Positions 35,486-44,031 of a DNA stretch of 64,000 nt are shown piece by piece. Numbering within the stretch: position 1 is the stretch's first letter; the number at the start of each line of letters is the position of its first letter. The notes beneath the pieces are model-generated. The model ran no database searches and was not told where the DNA came from. It was given only the letters and a program-made list of their open reading frames with translations. Position numbers and translations under genes: made by a program. Origin of the DNA: Christiangramia oceanisediminis (lineage in GTDB: Bacteria > Bacteroidota > Bacteroidia > Flavobacteriales > Flavobacteriaceae); assembly GCF_022570735.2 (NCBI RefSeq), contig NZ_JANCNS010000003.1:496001-560000 (forward strand), in the 5' to 3' direction.

Positions 35486-36643
35486 TTGTTAGAAAGGAAC
35501 AAACATATTACCGAATTAAGCCGGAAATTGATCATTTTGATCGTTCTTCCGGCATTCATGAGTCCGGTTCTGGGCCAGGAAGAAAAACCCAAACTGGATC
35601 TCGGTGGTGCCCTCAGGTTCAATTACAACCTATCTTCCTGGAAAGAAGGTCAAAAAGACCGTGGAGGTGATTTTGGCTATGATATGTTCCGGATCAATGT
35701 AAAAGGAAGCTATGCCGATCTTTACGTGGATGCAGAATATCGCTTTTATTCGGATGCCTTCGGTGGTAGTTTTCTAAAGCAGGCCTGGATGGGATACCGA
35801 TTCGATGAAAAAAGAGAGGTTCAAATTGGCCTTAGCCAGGTTCCCTTCGGCATACAACAGTATAATTCTCATAACTGGTTTTTTAACCTTACCTATTATA
35901 TGGGACTGGAAGACGACCACGATATGGGTGTGAAATACGTGCATAAAGGAGAGCATTTTGAATATGACCTTGCATTTTATAAGAATGCTGAAGAGCAGAT
36001 CTTCGGAAATACTTCTGAAGCCAGTCCTTCCCGGTATTCGTACGATATAGTTGGAAGAAATAAAGAAGTAAACCAGTTCAACGGAAAGCTTATCTACAAG
36101 ACCGGGGAACAATTTCAACAAAGAATTGGTGCATCGGCGCAATATGGAGGCATCTACAACCTGGACACCAGAAGAACTGGCCACCATAGCGGTATCGCCC
36201 TGCATTACGAATTTTTTGTGAATGACTGGAACCTTAAATTGCAGGGCATGACAATAGATCATGATCCTGAAAATGCCGAGAGGGAATCGAATGAAATCAT
36301 TCAAATGGGAGCTTACGGGGCACCCTATTCCGTAGCTTCAGATTTCAATATCTATACGTTGGCTGTTTCAAAAAGCATACCTGTAAGCCTTGGCCCTATA
36401 TCCAATCTCGAATTCTATAATGACTTCGGGTATATGGATAAAAAAGTGACAAGCTTTGAAGATAGTTTTATGAACGTTACCGGCGTGCTCATTACAGCCG
36501 GTCAAATATACACTTACGTAGATTACGCGGCCGGGTATAACCAGTCCTGGCTAGGCGGCAATTTCGTAGACGATTTCGCTGAAGGCAATCCCGATGCGAA
36601 ATGGGAAGCCAGATTCAATATTAATATTGGCTATTATTTTTAA
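35486..36643 (+). CDS. outer-membrane porin (OprO/OprP-like), paralog 2
   Basis: A 385-residue paralog of the preceding porin. It shares LDLGGALRFNYNLSSWKEGQ, RGGDFGYDMFRINVKGSY, VPFGIQQYNSHNWFFNLTYYMG, VNQFNGKLIYK, YNDFGYM and the terminal WEARFNINIGYYF. The signal peptide is IILIVLPAFMSPVLGQ. No ATG precedes that signal in frame: the first ATG is inside it (AFMSP), so the start is taken as the TTG at 35486; the exact start is uncertain. The tandem copy most likely arose by duplication. It is followed by the BCCT gene after 17 bp. Confidence 0.83.
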   Translation: MLERNKHITELSRKLIILIVLPAFMSPVLGQEEKPKLDLGGALRFNYNLSSWKEGQKDRGGDFGYDMFRINVKGSYADLYVDAEYRFYSDAFGGSFLKQAWMGYRFDEKREVQIGLSQVPFGIQQYNSHNWFFNLTYYMGLEDDHDMGVKYVHKGEHFEYDLAFYKNAEEQIFGNTSEASPSRYSYDIVGRNKEVNQFNGKLIYKTGEQFQQRIGASAQYGGIYNLDTRRTGHHSGIALHYEFFVNDWNLKLQGMTIDHDPENAERESNEIIQMGAYGAPYSVASDFNIYTLAVSKSIPVSLGPISNLEFYNDFGYMDKKVTSFEDSFMNVTGVLITAGQIYTYVDYAAGYNQSWLGGNFVDDFAEGNPDAKWEARFNINIGYYF

Positions 36644-36660
36644 ACCGAAAGACACATTTT

Positions 36661-38295
36661 ATGGCAGAAAAAGTAACAAGAAGTGACGAAAAGAAATCCA
36701 TTTTTGGATTAGAGGTCAACGGGCCTGTTTTTTTTACTTCTTCAATTTTTATCATCGCAAGTATTGCTCTAACCCTTATTTTTAAGGAACAGGCCGAAAG
36801 CTTCTTCGAAGAACTTCAGAACGGCGTGGCAGAAAATGCCGACTGGTTCTTTATTCTTTGTATCAACCTCTTTTTTGTTTTCCTTATTTACCTGGCCCTG
36901 GGCCGCTTTGGAAAACTGAGGATCGGGGGGCAGAATGCCAAACCCGAGTTCAAGACGCTTTCCTGGTTTGCCATGCTTTTTAGTGCAGGTATGGGAATTG
37001 GTTTGCTTTTCTTTGGAGTGGGAGAACCGGTCATGCACTTTAATGCTCCGCCAACCGCTGAAGCAGGTTCAGCTGCAGCGGCACAGGAAGCCATGAACTT
37101 TACATTTTTACACTGGGGATTCCATGCATGGGCTGTTTACGCCCTGGTGGGACTGTCCCTGAGCTATTTTACCTATACCCGCGGACTTCCGCTTACGATA
37201 CGCTCGATCTTTTACCCCTTCCTGGGTGATCGTATCTATGGAAAGATTGGTGACGTCATTGATATTTTCGCAGTACTGGCGACCCTTTTCGGACTGGCCA
37301 CTTCGCTGGGTTTCGGGGTGCAGCAGATCGCTTCAGGACTCGACCATGTATTTGGATTACCATCAGATGTCACCGCGCAGATCGTGATCATCGCGATTAT
37401 CACGGCCATCGCCACCGCCTCGGTGGTATTGGGTGTGGATAAGGGAGTAAAAGTACTTAGCGAATGGAATATGCGAATCGCGGTGGTTTTGCTAGTCCTC
37501 GCGCTTATTTTAGGACCCACCATTTTTATTTTCAGGTCTTTTGTGGAAAACACCGGGAGTTACCTTTTCAATTTTCTTGAAATCTCCACCTGGAGTGAAA
37601 CCTATACCAATGGCAACTGGCAGAATGACTGGACCGTCTTTTACTGGGGCTGGTGGATTGGATGGTCTCCTTTTGTGGGGATGTTCATCGCCAGGATCTC
37701 CAAAGGAAGAACCATCAGGGAGTTCATCCTGGGTGTGCTACTCGTACCTTCGCTGGTGACCTTTTTCTGGATGTCAGCCTTCGGAAGCGTTGCGATAGAA
37801 GAGATCATGAATGGAAACGAAGTATTGAACCAGGCCGTGAACGATGATATCGCAACAGCCCTATTCGTATTCTTCCAGGACTATCCACTCTCTATGGTGA
37901 TTAATGTCGTCGCTGTACTACTGATCGCCGGATTCTTTATCACCTCTTCTGATTCCGGATCGCTGGTAATAGATAGTTTAACTTCCGGAGGGAAGATAGA
38001 CGCACCGGTTAGTCAGCGTATATTCTGGGCGGTTACCGAAGGTACCGTAGCTGCAGTGCTGCTGCTGGGAGGTGGATTACAGGCCCTCCAAACGGCCACC
38101 ATCGTCACCGGTCTTCCGTTTGCCATCATCCTCCTTATCATGTGTTATTCTTTATACAAAGGATTGAGTGAAGACCTGCGCAAACTGGAAGAGAAAAAAT
38201 CCCAGAAACAAATGGAGAACTATGAAGAAATAGTTTCAGATATCGTCAAAAAAAGAAATATTAAAACAGCCGATAAAACCGATAGTAATGGATAA
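36661..38295 (+). CDS. BCCT-family betaine/choline/carnitine transporter
   Basis: A 544-residue inner-membrane carrier with about twelve membrane helices. Family marks are FSAGMGIGLLFFGVGEPVMHF near residue 100, the glycine-rich ATLFGLATSLGFGVQQIASGL, and the signature WTVFYWGWWIGWSPFVGMFIARISKGRTIREF (about 320-351) that includes the aromatic quaternary-ammonium site. It would take up glycine betaine, choline or a related osmolyte with sodium or protons. Two porin genes precede it and a universal stress protein gene overlaps its end by 8 bp, so all four are probably one transcription unit. No BetI-like regulator or choline dehydrogenase is in view. Confidence 0.93.
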   Translation: MAEKVTRSDEKKSIFGLEVNGPVFFTSSIFIIASIALTLIFKEQAESFFEELQNGVAENADWFFILCINLFFVFLIYLALGRFGKLRIGGQNAKPEFKTLSWFAMLFSAGMGIGLLFFGVGEPVMHFNAPPTAEAGSAAAAQEAMNFTFLHWGFHAWAVYALVGLSLSYFTYTRGLPLTIRSIFYPFLGDRIYGKIGDVIDIFAVLATLFGLATSLGFGVQQIASGLDHVFGLPSDVTAQIVIIAIITAIATASVVLGVDKGVKVLSEWNMRIAVVLLVLALILGPTIFIFRSFVENTGSYLFNFLEISTWSETYTNGNWQNDWTVFYWGWWIGWSPFVGMFIARISKGRTIREFILGVLLVPSLVTFFWMSAFGSVAIEEIMNGNEVLNQAVNDDIATALFVFFQDYPLSMVINVVAVLLIAGFFITSSDSGSLVIDSLTSGGKIDAPVSQRIFWAVTEGTVAAVLLLGGGLQALQTATIVTGLPFAIILLIMCYSLYKGLSEDLRKLEEKKSQKQMENYEEIVSDIVKKRNIKTADKTDSNG

Positions 38296-39142
38296 AACAA
38301 GAAAAATACTGGTAGCTCTTGACCTTACCGAAATGGATGACCACCTCATCAGGTATGCTTCCTTTCTTGCCGAAAAGTTTGCTCCAGAGAAGGTCTATTT
38401 TGTACATAATATCAAGAAATATGAAATTTCTGACCTGTTCAAGGATCAGTTGAAGGATCTGAACCTGGAACAACTCATCAGCGAAGAACTCGATGATAAG
38501 GTTTCAGAATTGTTCACTGCCGATGTTCCCAGCCAGGTATTGATCTCTGAAGATCCCTATACCGAATCGCTGATGAACTATATCGTGCAGAAATATTCGA
38601 TCAACCTGGTCATCGTAGGGAATAAATCTAAAACCAAGGGAACAGGAGTGATTTCAGACAAGCTTATTCGCCTGTTGAAGTGTGACATCCTTTCCATCCC
38701 GGAACAGGCGCAAACCAAACTCGATCAAATCTGGGGAGGAACCGACTTTTCCAAAGAGACTGTTCGGGTTTTTGAGCGAGCCGAATTACTGAGAAAGAAA
38801 ACCAGCGCGCATGTCACTGCTGTACACATTTATAGCGTTCCGGTACAGTTCACGCCTTACCTGGATAAGGAAGAAATGGTACCCAAGATCGAAAAGCACA
38901 CCCGGGAGAAATTTGATAAGTTCCTGAAACGCTACCGGCTTGGTAATCTGGATACGAAAATTATTCGCGGCCGGGATAGCAGTGTAGCCGAAAGACTGGC
39001 ACTGGAAAGTGAAAAAGCCGGGGTAGACCTGCTCATTGTGGGGGATATTGGAGGAAATGTTTTCTCTTCCCTCCTGGTTGGATCGGTTACCGATGAACTC
39101 TTTGACAGAACCCTGAAAACACCATTATGGGTTGCCAAATAA
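38288..39142 (+). CDS. double-domain universal stress protein
   Basis: A 284-residue cytoplasmic protein with two UspA domains. The first runs from RKILVALDLTEMDDHLIRYAS to about residue 135, the second from IWGGTDFSKETVRVFERAEL to the end. The second ends with LLIVGDIGGNVFSSLLVGSVTDELF, resembling the nucleotide-binding G2xG9xGS motif; the first has VIVGNKSKTKGTGVISDKL. The start codon lies inside the BCCT gene, an 8-bp overlap that implies coupled translation. Usp domains are known to regulate transporters in some bacteria, so control of the BCCT carrier is plausible but unproven. Confidence 0.88.
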   Translation: MDKTRKILVALDLTEMDDHLIRYASFLAEKFAPEKVYFVHNIKKYEISDLFKDQLKDLNLEQLISEELDDKVSELFTADVPSQVLISEDPYTESLMNYIVQKYSINLVIVGNKSKTKGTGVISDKLIRLLKCDILSIPEQAQTKLDQIWGGTDFSKETVRVFERAELLRKKTSAHVTAVHIYSVPVQFTPYLDKEEMVPKIEKHTREKFDKFLKRYRLGNLDTKIIRGRDSSVAERLALESEKAGVDLLIVGDIGGNVFSSLLVGSVTDELFDRTLKTPLWVAK

Positions 39143-39169
39143 TCAGGTAACCAGTTTTCTATCAATTAT

Positions 39170-39199
39170 TAGCCTCGCCATGCGGGGCTATTTTTTTTT
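39170..39199 (+). terminator. terminator after the porin-BCCT-usp unit
   Basis: TAGCC(T)CGC and GCG(G)GGCTA form a hairpin around CAT, followed by nine T. Confidence 0.75.
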
Positions 39200-39234
39200 G
39201 ATCAATTTTATTTCTTCAATTAAAATAAAAGCAT

Positions 39235-39259
39235 TTACTTTGTTTTTCAAAGTACTTTA
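39235..39259 (+). promoter_or_regulatory. shared promoter/operator element, copy 1
   Basis: It contains the perfect inverted repeat ACTTTG-N5-CAAAGT (39237-39253), whose left arm also makes up a -7-like TTACTTTG, then AGTACTTTA. The whole 25 bp recurs base for base at 40252-40276. It ends 2 bp before the ATG of the membrane-protein gene at 39262, so that mRNA would be almost leaderless. Confidence 0.65.
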
Positions 39260-39261
39260 TA

Positions 39262-39906
39262 ATGGAAAACGAAAAGTATCTTAAAGACCTTAGCGAGATC
39301 AGGAGCATGATGAACCGCTCCTCCAGGTTCATTTCCTTGAGCGGCTTAGCCGGTGTCTTCGCGGGATGTTATGCGATCGCCGGGGCGATCCTGGCAAAAT
39401 TGGTCCTGGCAGGACGGGATTCAGTATATACCCAGGATTTTAGTGCCCGATTATCAAATGGCATCAATCCCGAAATAATACAACAGTTGATCCTTATTGC
39501 TGTCGCGGTTCTTTTACTGGCCATAGGCACCGCCATATTCCTCACGACCCGGAAAGCCAGAAGGAACGACCAGAAGATCTGGGACCACACCAGCAAAAGA
39601 TTGCTGATCAACTTTTTTGCTCCTTTGGTGGCAGGCGGAATCTTTTGCCTGGTGCTGTTGCAATACGGTCTTATTGGTCTTATTGCTCCTTCCATGCTAA
39701 TCTTTTACGGACTTGCCCTTATTCACGGAAGTAAATATACCTTTGCAGACCTGAAAAGCCTGGGTTATGCAAATGTGATATTGGGGCTTATTGCAACCCA
39801 ATTCATAGGCTTCGGAATTTATTTCTGGGCAATCGGGTTTGGAGTCTTTCATATTATTTACGGCATCTGGATGCATAATAAATATGACAGGAAAACGGCT
39901 GAATGA
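39262..39906 (+). CDS. membrane protein of unknown function upstream of a winged-helix regulator
   Basis: A 214-residue inner-membrane protein with five or six hydrophobic segments (for example SLSGLAGVFAGCYAIAGAIL near 25-45, ILIAVAVLLLAIGTAIFLT near 76-94, FFAPLVAGGIFCLVLLQYGLIGLIAPSMLIF from about 115). The N-terminal 25 residues are polar (YLKDLSEIRSMMNRSSR). I do not recognise a catalytic motif. The ATGA overlap with the following regulator gene shows that they are translated together, so it may be a sensor or effector partner of the regulator. Confidence 0.8.
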   Translation: MENEKYLKDLSEIRSMMNRSSRFISLSGLAGVFAGCYAIAGAILAKLVLAGRDSVYTQDFSARLSNGINPEIIQQLILIAVAVLLLAIGTAIFLTTRKARRNDQKIWDHTSKRLLINFFAPLVAGGIFCLVLLQYGLIGLIAPSMLIFYGLALIHGSKYTFADLKSLGYANVILGLIATQFIGFGIYFWAIGFGVFHIIYGIWMHNKYDRKTAE

Positions 39907-40211
39907 AGAATATCATAAGCAATATAAACAAGGCTTTTGACCACAGGATCCGTCTTGGGATCATGAGCGTCCTGGTGGTGAACGATCATGTTGATTTTAA
40001 AACTTTGAAAGAGTTATTGGGTGCCACCGACGGAAATGTTGCGAGCCATACCAAGGCGCTGGAAAAACAGAAATATATCAAAGTGGAAAAATCATTTATA
40101 GACCGAAAACCCAATACCAGGTATATTGCCACCGAGAAAGGTCGGAAAGCATTCCAGGAACACCTGGATGCCCTGGAAAAACTATTAAATACGAGAAATG
40201 AACTGAAATAA
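39903..40211 (+). CDS. small winged-helix transcriptional regulator
   Basis: A 102-residue DNA-binding protein. It folds as one winged helix: AFDHRIRLGIMSVLVVNDHVDFKTLKELL (helices 1-2), TDGNVASHTKALEKQKYIKVEKSFI (recognition helix and start of the wing), and RKPNTRYIATEKGRKAFQEHLDALEKLL (wing strand and last helix). This is the transcriptional-regulator/wHTH type related to MarR and ArsR, without a ligand domain. It overlaps the membrane-protein gene by 4 bp. The inverted repeats at 39235 and 40252 flank the pair, so autoregulation and control of the creD genes are likely, but inferred. Confidence 0.88.
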   Translation: MKNIISNINKAFDHRIRLGIMSVLVVNDHVDFKTLKELLGATDGNVASHTKALEKQKYIKVEKSFIDRKPNTRYIATEKGRKAFQEHLDALEKLLNTRNELK

Positions 40212-40251
40212 TAAATCAAACCTAAACCTGAATACATATTTTTTTATCCAC

Positions 40252-40276
40252 TTACTTTGTTTTTCAAAGTACTTTA
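40252..40276 (+). promoter_or_regulatory. shared promoter/operator element, copy 2
   Basis: Identical over 25 bp to 39235-39259, with ACTTTG at 40254-40259, a five-T spacer and CAAAGT at 40265-40270. It lies 14 bp before the start of the small membrane-protein gene and would drive the MpaB-like/creD transcript. Confidence 0.65.
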
Positions 40277-40290
40277 AAACAAGATGAATT

Positions 40291-40575
40291 ATGAAAACAA
40301 GAAATTTAACTATTATCCTGGTGGTTGTTGCGACCATTCTGCTGATCCCTTTTATTGGGATGCAATTTTCAAACGAGGTAGACTGGTCCACCTCCGATTT
40401 TGTGATCATGGGAGCCCTACTCTTTTTGACAGGCCTGGGAATTAATTATGCCATTAGTAAACTTAAAACCAACCGAAGCAGGATCATCGCCTGTATAGTG
40501 ATAATAGGCCTATTCTTAATGATCTGGGCTGAACTGGCCGTAGGTGTTTTTGGAACTCCTTTTGCAGGAAGTTAA
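40291..40575 (+). CDS. small membrane protein of the creD locus
   Basis: A 94-residue protein with three predicted membrane helices (about 7-23 TIILVVVATILLIPFIG, 35-55 SDFVIMGALLFLTGLGINYAI, 66-88 IIACIVIIGLFLMIWAELAV). No family function is known to me. It is the first gene after the second operator copy, 11 bp from the MpaB-like gene. Confidence 0.78.
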   Translation: MKTRNLTIILVVVATILLIPFIGMQFSNEVDWSTSDFVIMGALLFLTGLGINYAISKLKTNRSRIIACIVIIGLFLMIWAELAVGVFGTPFAGS

Positions 40576-40586
40576 AAATAAAGCCC

Positions 40587-41351
40587 ATGGAGTATTTTGT
40601 TAAAAAAGGATCTATCGTAAGAGATATCTGGGGAAAGAGCGATACCATTCTTTTCATTTTCGCCGGTGCCTCTGCCGAATTTGCACTAAACAATGCGGTA
40701 GACTGGTTATTCTACACCGGCCGGCTTCCAAAAGATCCTTTGGGAAGATTATTTTCAACCGTTTCCTATGCCAGGAAGATCGTATTCTCTTCAAAAGAAG
40801 ATGCAGAAAAGGCGATTGAAAACATCAACTGCATTCATAATTCGGTCGAGAAAAACCGTGGTAGAAACATACCCGACTGGGCCTTCCGGGATGTCCTGTT
40901 CATGCTTATTGACTATTCCATTCGATCTTACGAGATCCTGGAGCGCAAACTCACTTTATCTGAAAAACAGGAAGTTTTTGAGGTGTTCTCTAAGGTTGGT
41001 GAAAAAATGCATTTAAAGGATCTTCCCATCGGTTTTAGCCAATTCGAAAGCATGCGACAAAATCACCTCGAACAGCATCTTAGTTTTGGTGAATTTTCTC
41101 GTGAACTCTATAAGCAATATCGATCAAACCTGGGCTTTTTAAGGTATCGGTTATTGATCGAGACCCAGGTTCTCATTTGTCCTAAAAAGGTAAGGAAGAC
41201 CTTGAATTTCAGAAGCTTTTCGCCGCTTTTTCTGCTGATATTTTTCTATAAGATCTCCAGGGAGATCAACCTGGACTGGCTTCTAAAATTGATGTTCCTG
41301 CCATCACAATACAAAGAACAGATTAAAGAAATGGATCATGCTCCTGCCTGA
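40587..41351 (+). CDS. MpaB-like oxygenase family protein (DUF2236)
   Basis: A 254-residue protein that resembles the DUF2236/MpaB family of heme-dependent oxygenases. Recognisable pieces are GSIVRDIWGKSDTILFIFAGASAEFALNNAVDWLFYTG, LPKDPLGRLFSTVSYARKIVF and IHNSVEKNRGRNIPDWAFRDVLFMLIDYSI. The family histidine heme ligand cannot be placed confidently by eye. It has hydrophobic stretches near the C-terminus (FSPLFLLIFFYKISREI). It lies between a small membrane gene and creD under the same operator; its link with CreD function is unknown. Confidence 0.7.
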   Translation: MEYFVKKGSIVRDIWGKSDTILFIFAGASAEFALNNAVDWLFYTGRLPKDPLGRLFSTVSYARKIVFSSKEDAEKAIENINCIHNSVEKNRGRNIPDWAFRDVLFMLIDYSIRSYEILERKLTLSEKQEVFEVFSKVGEKMHLKDLPIGFSQFESMRQNHLEQHLSFGEFSRELYKQYRSNLGFLRYRLLIETQVLICPKKVRKTLNFRSFSPLFLLIFFYKISREINLDWLLKLMFLPSQYKEQIKEMDHAPA

Positions 41352-41386
41352 TCGAATCATTTTTCATTCATCCTAAAAATCAAAAA

Positions 41387-42769
41387 ATGGACAACCAATC
41401 ATCTAATTATCCAGGCGGATTTAAATTTCTTACCTGGCTCAAGAATTCCATCACTGCCCGTATGTTCATCGTAGGCATCCTCACACTGGTACTTTTGATT
41501 CCGCTTTTAATGGTGGAAGAACTGATCACCGAACGGGCTGATCGGCAAAAATCGGTAGTCTCAGAGATTAATGACAAATGGGGAGAAGCAGTAACTATCT
41601 ATGGGCCAATTTTAAAGATCCCATTTCGCAGTTTTCGTGAAAAACAAATAACCAATTCTCTCAACGAAGTCACTACAGAAACCGTAGAAGAGATCAAATA
41701 CCTCTACCTGTTCCCGGAACTTCTGAACATTGGATCCAACATTGATCCAGAAATTAAAAAGCGTGGTATTTACCAGACGGCCGTCTATAAGAGCAAAACT
41801 GAGATAAGCGGAAACTTTTCAATAGCATCCCTTGATACCGAAGGGATCCTGCCTGAAAATATACTTTGGCCTAAGGCCAGGTTCGTTTTAAAAACTTCGA
41901 ATTTAAAAGGAGTGAATGAACAGATAAATATCGATCTATCCAATTCAACCTACGCTTTTTCCTCTAAATACCAGGAGCAGAACAAACTAAATGTAGCCGG
42001 CAATGATCTATACCTTATGGAAAGCGAACCGATTGAAAGTTCTGACCTTAGCAAGCAACAACAATTCGAATTCAACATGGAGATCTCCATGAACGGAAGT
42101 TCAGAAATTTCATTTGTCCCGATCGGGAAAGCCACCAGGGCGCAGATAACTTCAGACTGGAAGACCAGCAGTTTTACAGGTGATTTCCTGCCCTATAATG
42201 AAGATAAGATTACCGAAAGTGGTTTTAACGCGAAGTGGAGTATCCTGGATATCAACAGGCCATTTCCTCAATCATTTAGCGAGAGCTTACCAGATCTAAC
42301 AAAATTTGGATTCGGGGTGAATTTTATGATACCTGTAGATGAATACCAGAAAAGTGAACGAGCCACAAAATATGGCTACCTGGTTATCGGGCTTACCTTT
42401 TTGCTATTCTTCCTGATACAAACGCTTAGCAAGATCCCCATTCACCCGTTTCAGTATCTAATGATTGGTTTAGGACTGATCATGTTCTACACCCTCTTGA
42501 TATCAATTTCGGAACACAGCAGCTTCTTAAAAGCTTATTTGATTGCAGGAACCTCGGTCATTCTTATGATCAGCCTGTATTCAAAAAGTATACTAAATGG
42601 ATGGAAATTCCCCATTTTCATCGGGCTTTCATTATTAGCTCTTTATTCATTTATTTATATCATCATTCAACTGGAAAGTTACGCCCTGCTGGTAGGCAGC
42701 ATTGGATTATTCTTGATACTGGCGGGAGTGATGTATGTTTCCAGGAAGATAGACTGGGGTAACTATTAG
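41387..42769 (+). CDS. creD: cell envelope integrity protein CreD
   Basis: A 460-residue inner-membrane protein. One helix near the N-terminus (ITARMFIVGILTLVLLIPLLMV) is followed by a large periplasmic domain (about 50-325) and a cluster of five to six helices at the C-terminus (YGYLVIGLTFLLFFLIQTLS onward, with KIPIHPFQYLMIGLGLIMFYTLLISISEH). The motif LIQTLSKIPIHPFQYLMIGLGL is a strong CreD mark. CreD is linked to envelope stress and beta-lactam tolerance in other bacteria. No creBC two-component genes are next to it; instead a winged-helix gene lies upstream, as seen in related Bacteroidota. Confidence 0.93.
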   Translation: MDNQSSNYPGGFKFLTWLKNSITARMFIVGILTLVLLIPLLMVEELITERADRQKSVVSEINDKWGEAVTIYGPILKIPFRSFREKQITNSLNEVTTETVEEIKYLYLFPELLNIGSNIDPEIKKRGIYQTAVYKSKTEISGNFSIASLDTEGILPENILWPKARFVLKTSNLKGVNEQINIDLSNSTYAFSSKYQEQNKLNVAGNDLYLMESEPIESSDLSKQQQFEFNMEISMNGSSEISFVPIGKATRAQITSDWKTSSFTGDFLPYNEDKITESGFNAKWSILDINRPFPQSFSESLPDLTKFGFGVNFMIPVDEYQKSERATKYGYLVIGLTFLLFFLIQTLSKIPIHPFQYLMIGLGLIMFYTLLISISEHSSFLKAYLIAGTSVILMISLYSKSILNGWKFPIFIGLSLLALYSFIYIIIQLESYALLVGSIGLFLILAGVMYVSRKIDWGNY

Positions 42770-42820
42770 GTAAAAAGGTATAAACGGAGGTAGCAGCAGC
42801 TACCTCCCTAATTCATATTG

Positions 42821-43237
42821 ATGACCGAATTAAAAAGAAATCGAAGGCTTTACTATTTCACAGGATTTCTGTTGCTCTTTATAATCGAGGTGCTTATCGC
42901 TATATATGTTTCCGATGATTTTGTACGGCCCTATCTTGGAGATTTCCTCGTGGTGATAATGATTTATTGTTTTCTAATGTGGATCTCCAGGATTGCGATC
43001 CTCAAGGGATTAGCATCGGTATTGATCATATCCTTCGCGGTGGAATTCTTCCAACTCATCAATATTGTGAAGGTCCTTCAATATCAGTTACCTGAAATCT
43101 TTTTTATAATCCTGGGTAGCAGTTTTTCTTTTTGGGATCTTCTGGCCTACAGTCTTGGAATCCTTTTTATTTTCGGAATTGAGTATTTCCGTTCTTACTC
43201 TTCTGAAAATTCCACCTCCACCATTACCGGCAAATGA
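42821..43237 (+). CDS. DUF2809 membrane protein
   Basis: A 138-residue inner-membrane protein with four predicted helices. The motif DDFVRPYLGDFLVVIMIYCFL (about 30-50), then FAVEFFQLINI and SFSFWDLLAYSLGI are the diagnostic DUF2809 elements. I start at the ATG at 42821; the frame is open one codon earlier at a TTG. Function is unknown. It is 51 bp after creD and its last 43 bp overlap the end of the convergent nuclease gene. Confidence 0.85.
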   Translation: MTELKRNRRLYYFTGFLLLFIIEVLIAIYVSDDFVRPYLGDFLVVIMIYCFLMWISRIAILKGLASVLIISFAVEFFQLINIVKVLQYQLPEIFFIILGSSFSFWDLLAYSLGILFIFGIEYFRSYSSENSTSTITGK

Positions 43238-44031
43238 TCTGAAGGATACCTAAGGTCTTTGGAATCGCTTAAAACAGCATACTTGTTCACCATTACTTTC
43301 TCATTGCTGAAAATATAATCGATACGACGGTTTACCGCCTGGCTGAAGTTATAACCATTGTAGGTACCTTCAGGACCAAAAGTTAGATCGGCTTTCATTT
43401 TTGAGTCGGACAGAAATTCTGAGATCATCCTGATCTCTTTCGTATCTGGTTCCAGGTTAAAATCACCCATTAAAAGCACTGGAAGGTTATCCTGGTTCAG
43501 TTCTTTGATCTTCGAAATGATCAGTTTTGAGCTTTCACTTCGGGCTTTGGTCCCAACATGATCAAAATGAGTATTGAAGACCCAGAATTGCTCACCGGTT
43601 TCTTTATTTTCGAAAAGGGCATAAGTACAAACCCGGTTAAAGTCGGCATCCCATCCTCTGCTTACTTCGGAAGGTGTTTCAGAAAGCCAGAAAGTATCTT
43701 CATTAAGAACCTCGAATTTATCTTTTTTGTAGAGGAGCGCGCTGAATTCCCCTTTATCGCGACCATCCCTGGCTTCACCGATTACCGCATATTGATCAAG
43801 CTCTTCTAAAAAATATTCCAGCTGGGATTTTACAGCCTCCTGAACTCCAAGAACATCTGCCTCGTAAAACGCGATCTGACTGGTGATCCAGTCTTTACGC
43901 TTTGACCAGCTGTTCTCGCCGTCATTTTCGTTAGCATACTTGATATTATAGGTCATCACCTGGGTTTGCGCACCTACCGTAAAGCTTAACAGCAACAGCG
44001 CACTGATTATAAAAAGAGAACTAGTTTTCAT
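43195..44031 (-). CDS. secreted endonuclease/exonuclease/phosphatase-family protein
   Basis: A 278-residue metal-dependent phosphoesterase. The signal peptide ends near LSFTVGAQ (residue 22). Fold marks are VMTYNIKYANEND, ADVLGVQEAVKSQLEYF with the metal glutamate, FWVFNTHFDHVGTKARSES with the catalytic histidine, LLMGDFNLEPDTKEI and the final SDHLPVMVEVEF. DNA, phosphodiester or phosphoinositide-like substrates are all possible in this family, so the substrate is open. It overlaps the upstream dehydrogenase-like gene by 11 bp, which implies coupled expression. Confidence 0.9.
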   Translation of the reverse strand: MKTSSLFIISALLLLSFTVGAQTQVMTYNIKYANENDGENSWSKRKDWITSQIAFYEADVLGVQEAVKSQLEYFLEELDQYAVIGEARDGRDKGEFSALLYKKDKFEVLNEDTFWLSETPSEVSRGWDADFNRVCTYALFENKETGEQFWVFNTHFDHVGTKARSESSKLIISKIKELNQDNLPVLLMGDFNLEPDTKEIRMISEFLSDSKMKADLTFGPEGTYNGYNFSQAVNRRIDYIFSNEKVMVNKYAVLSDSKDLRYPSDHLPVMVEVEFSEE

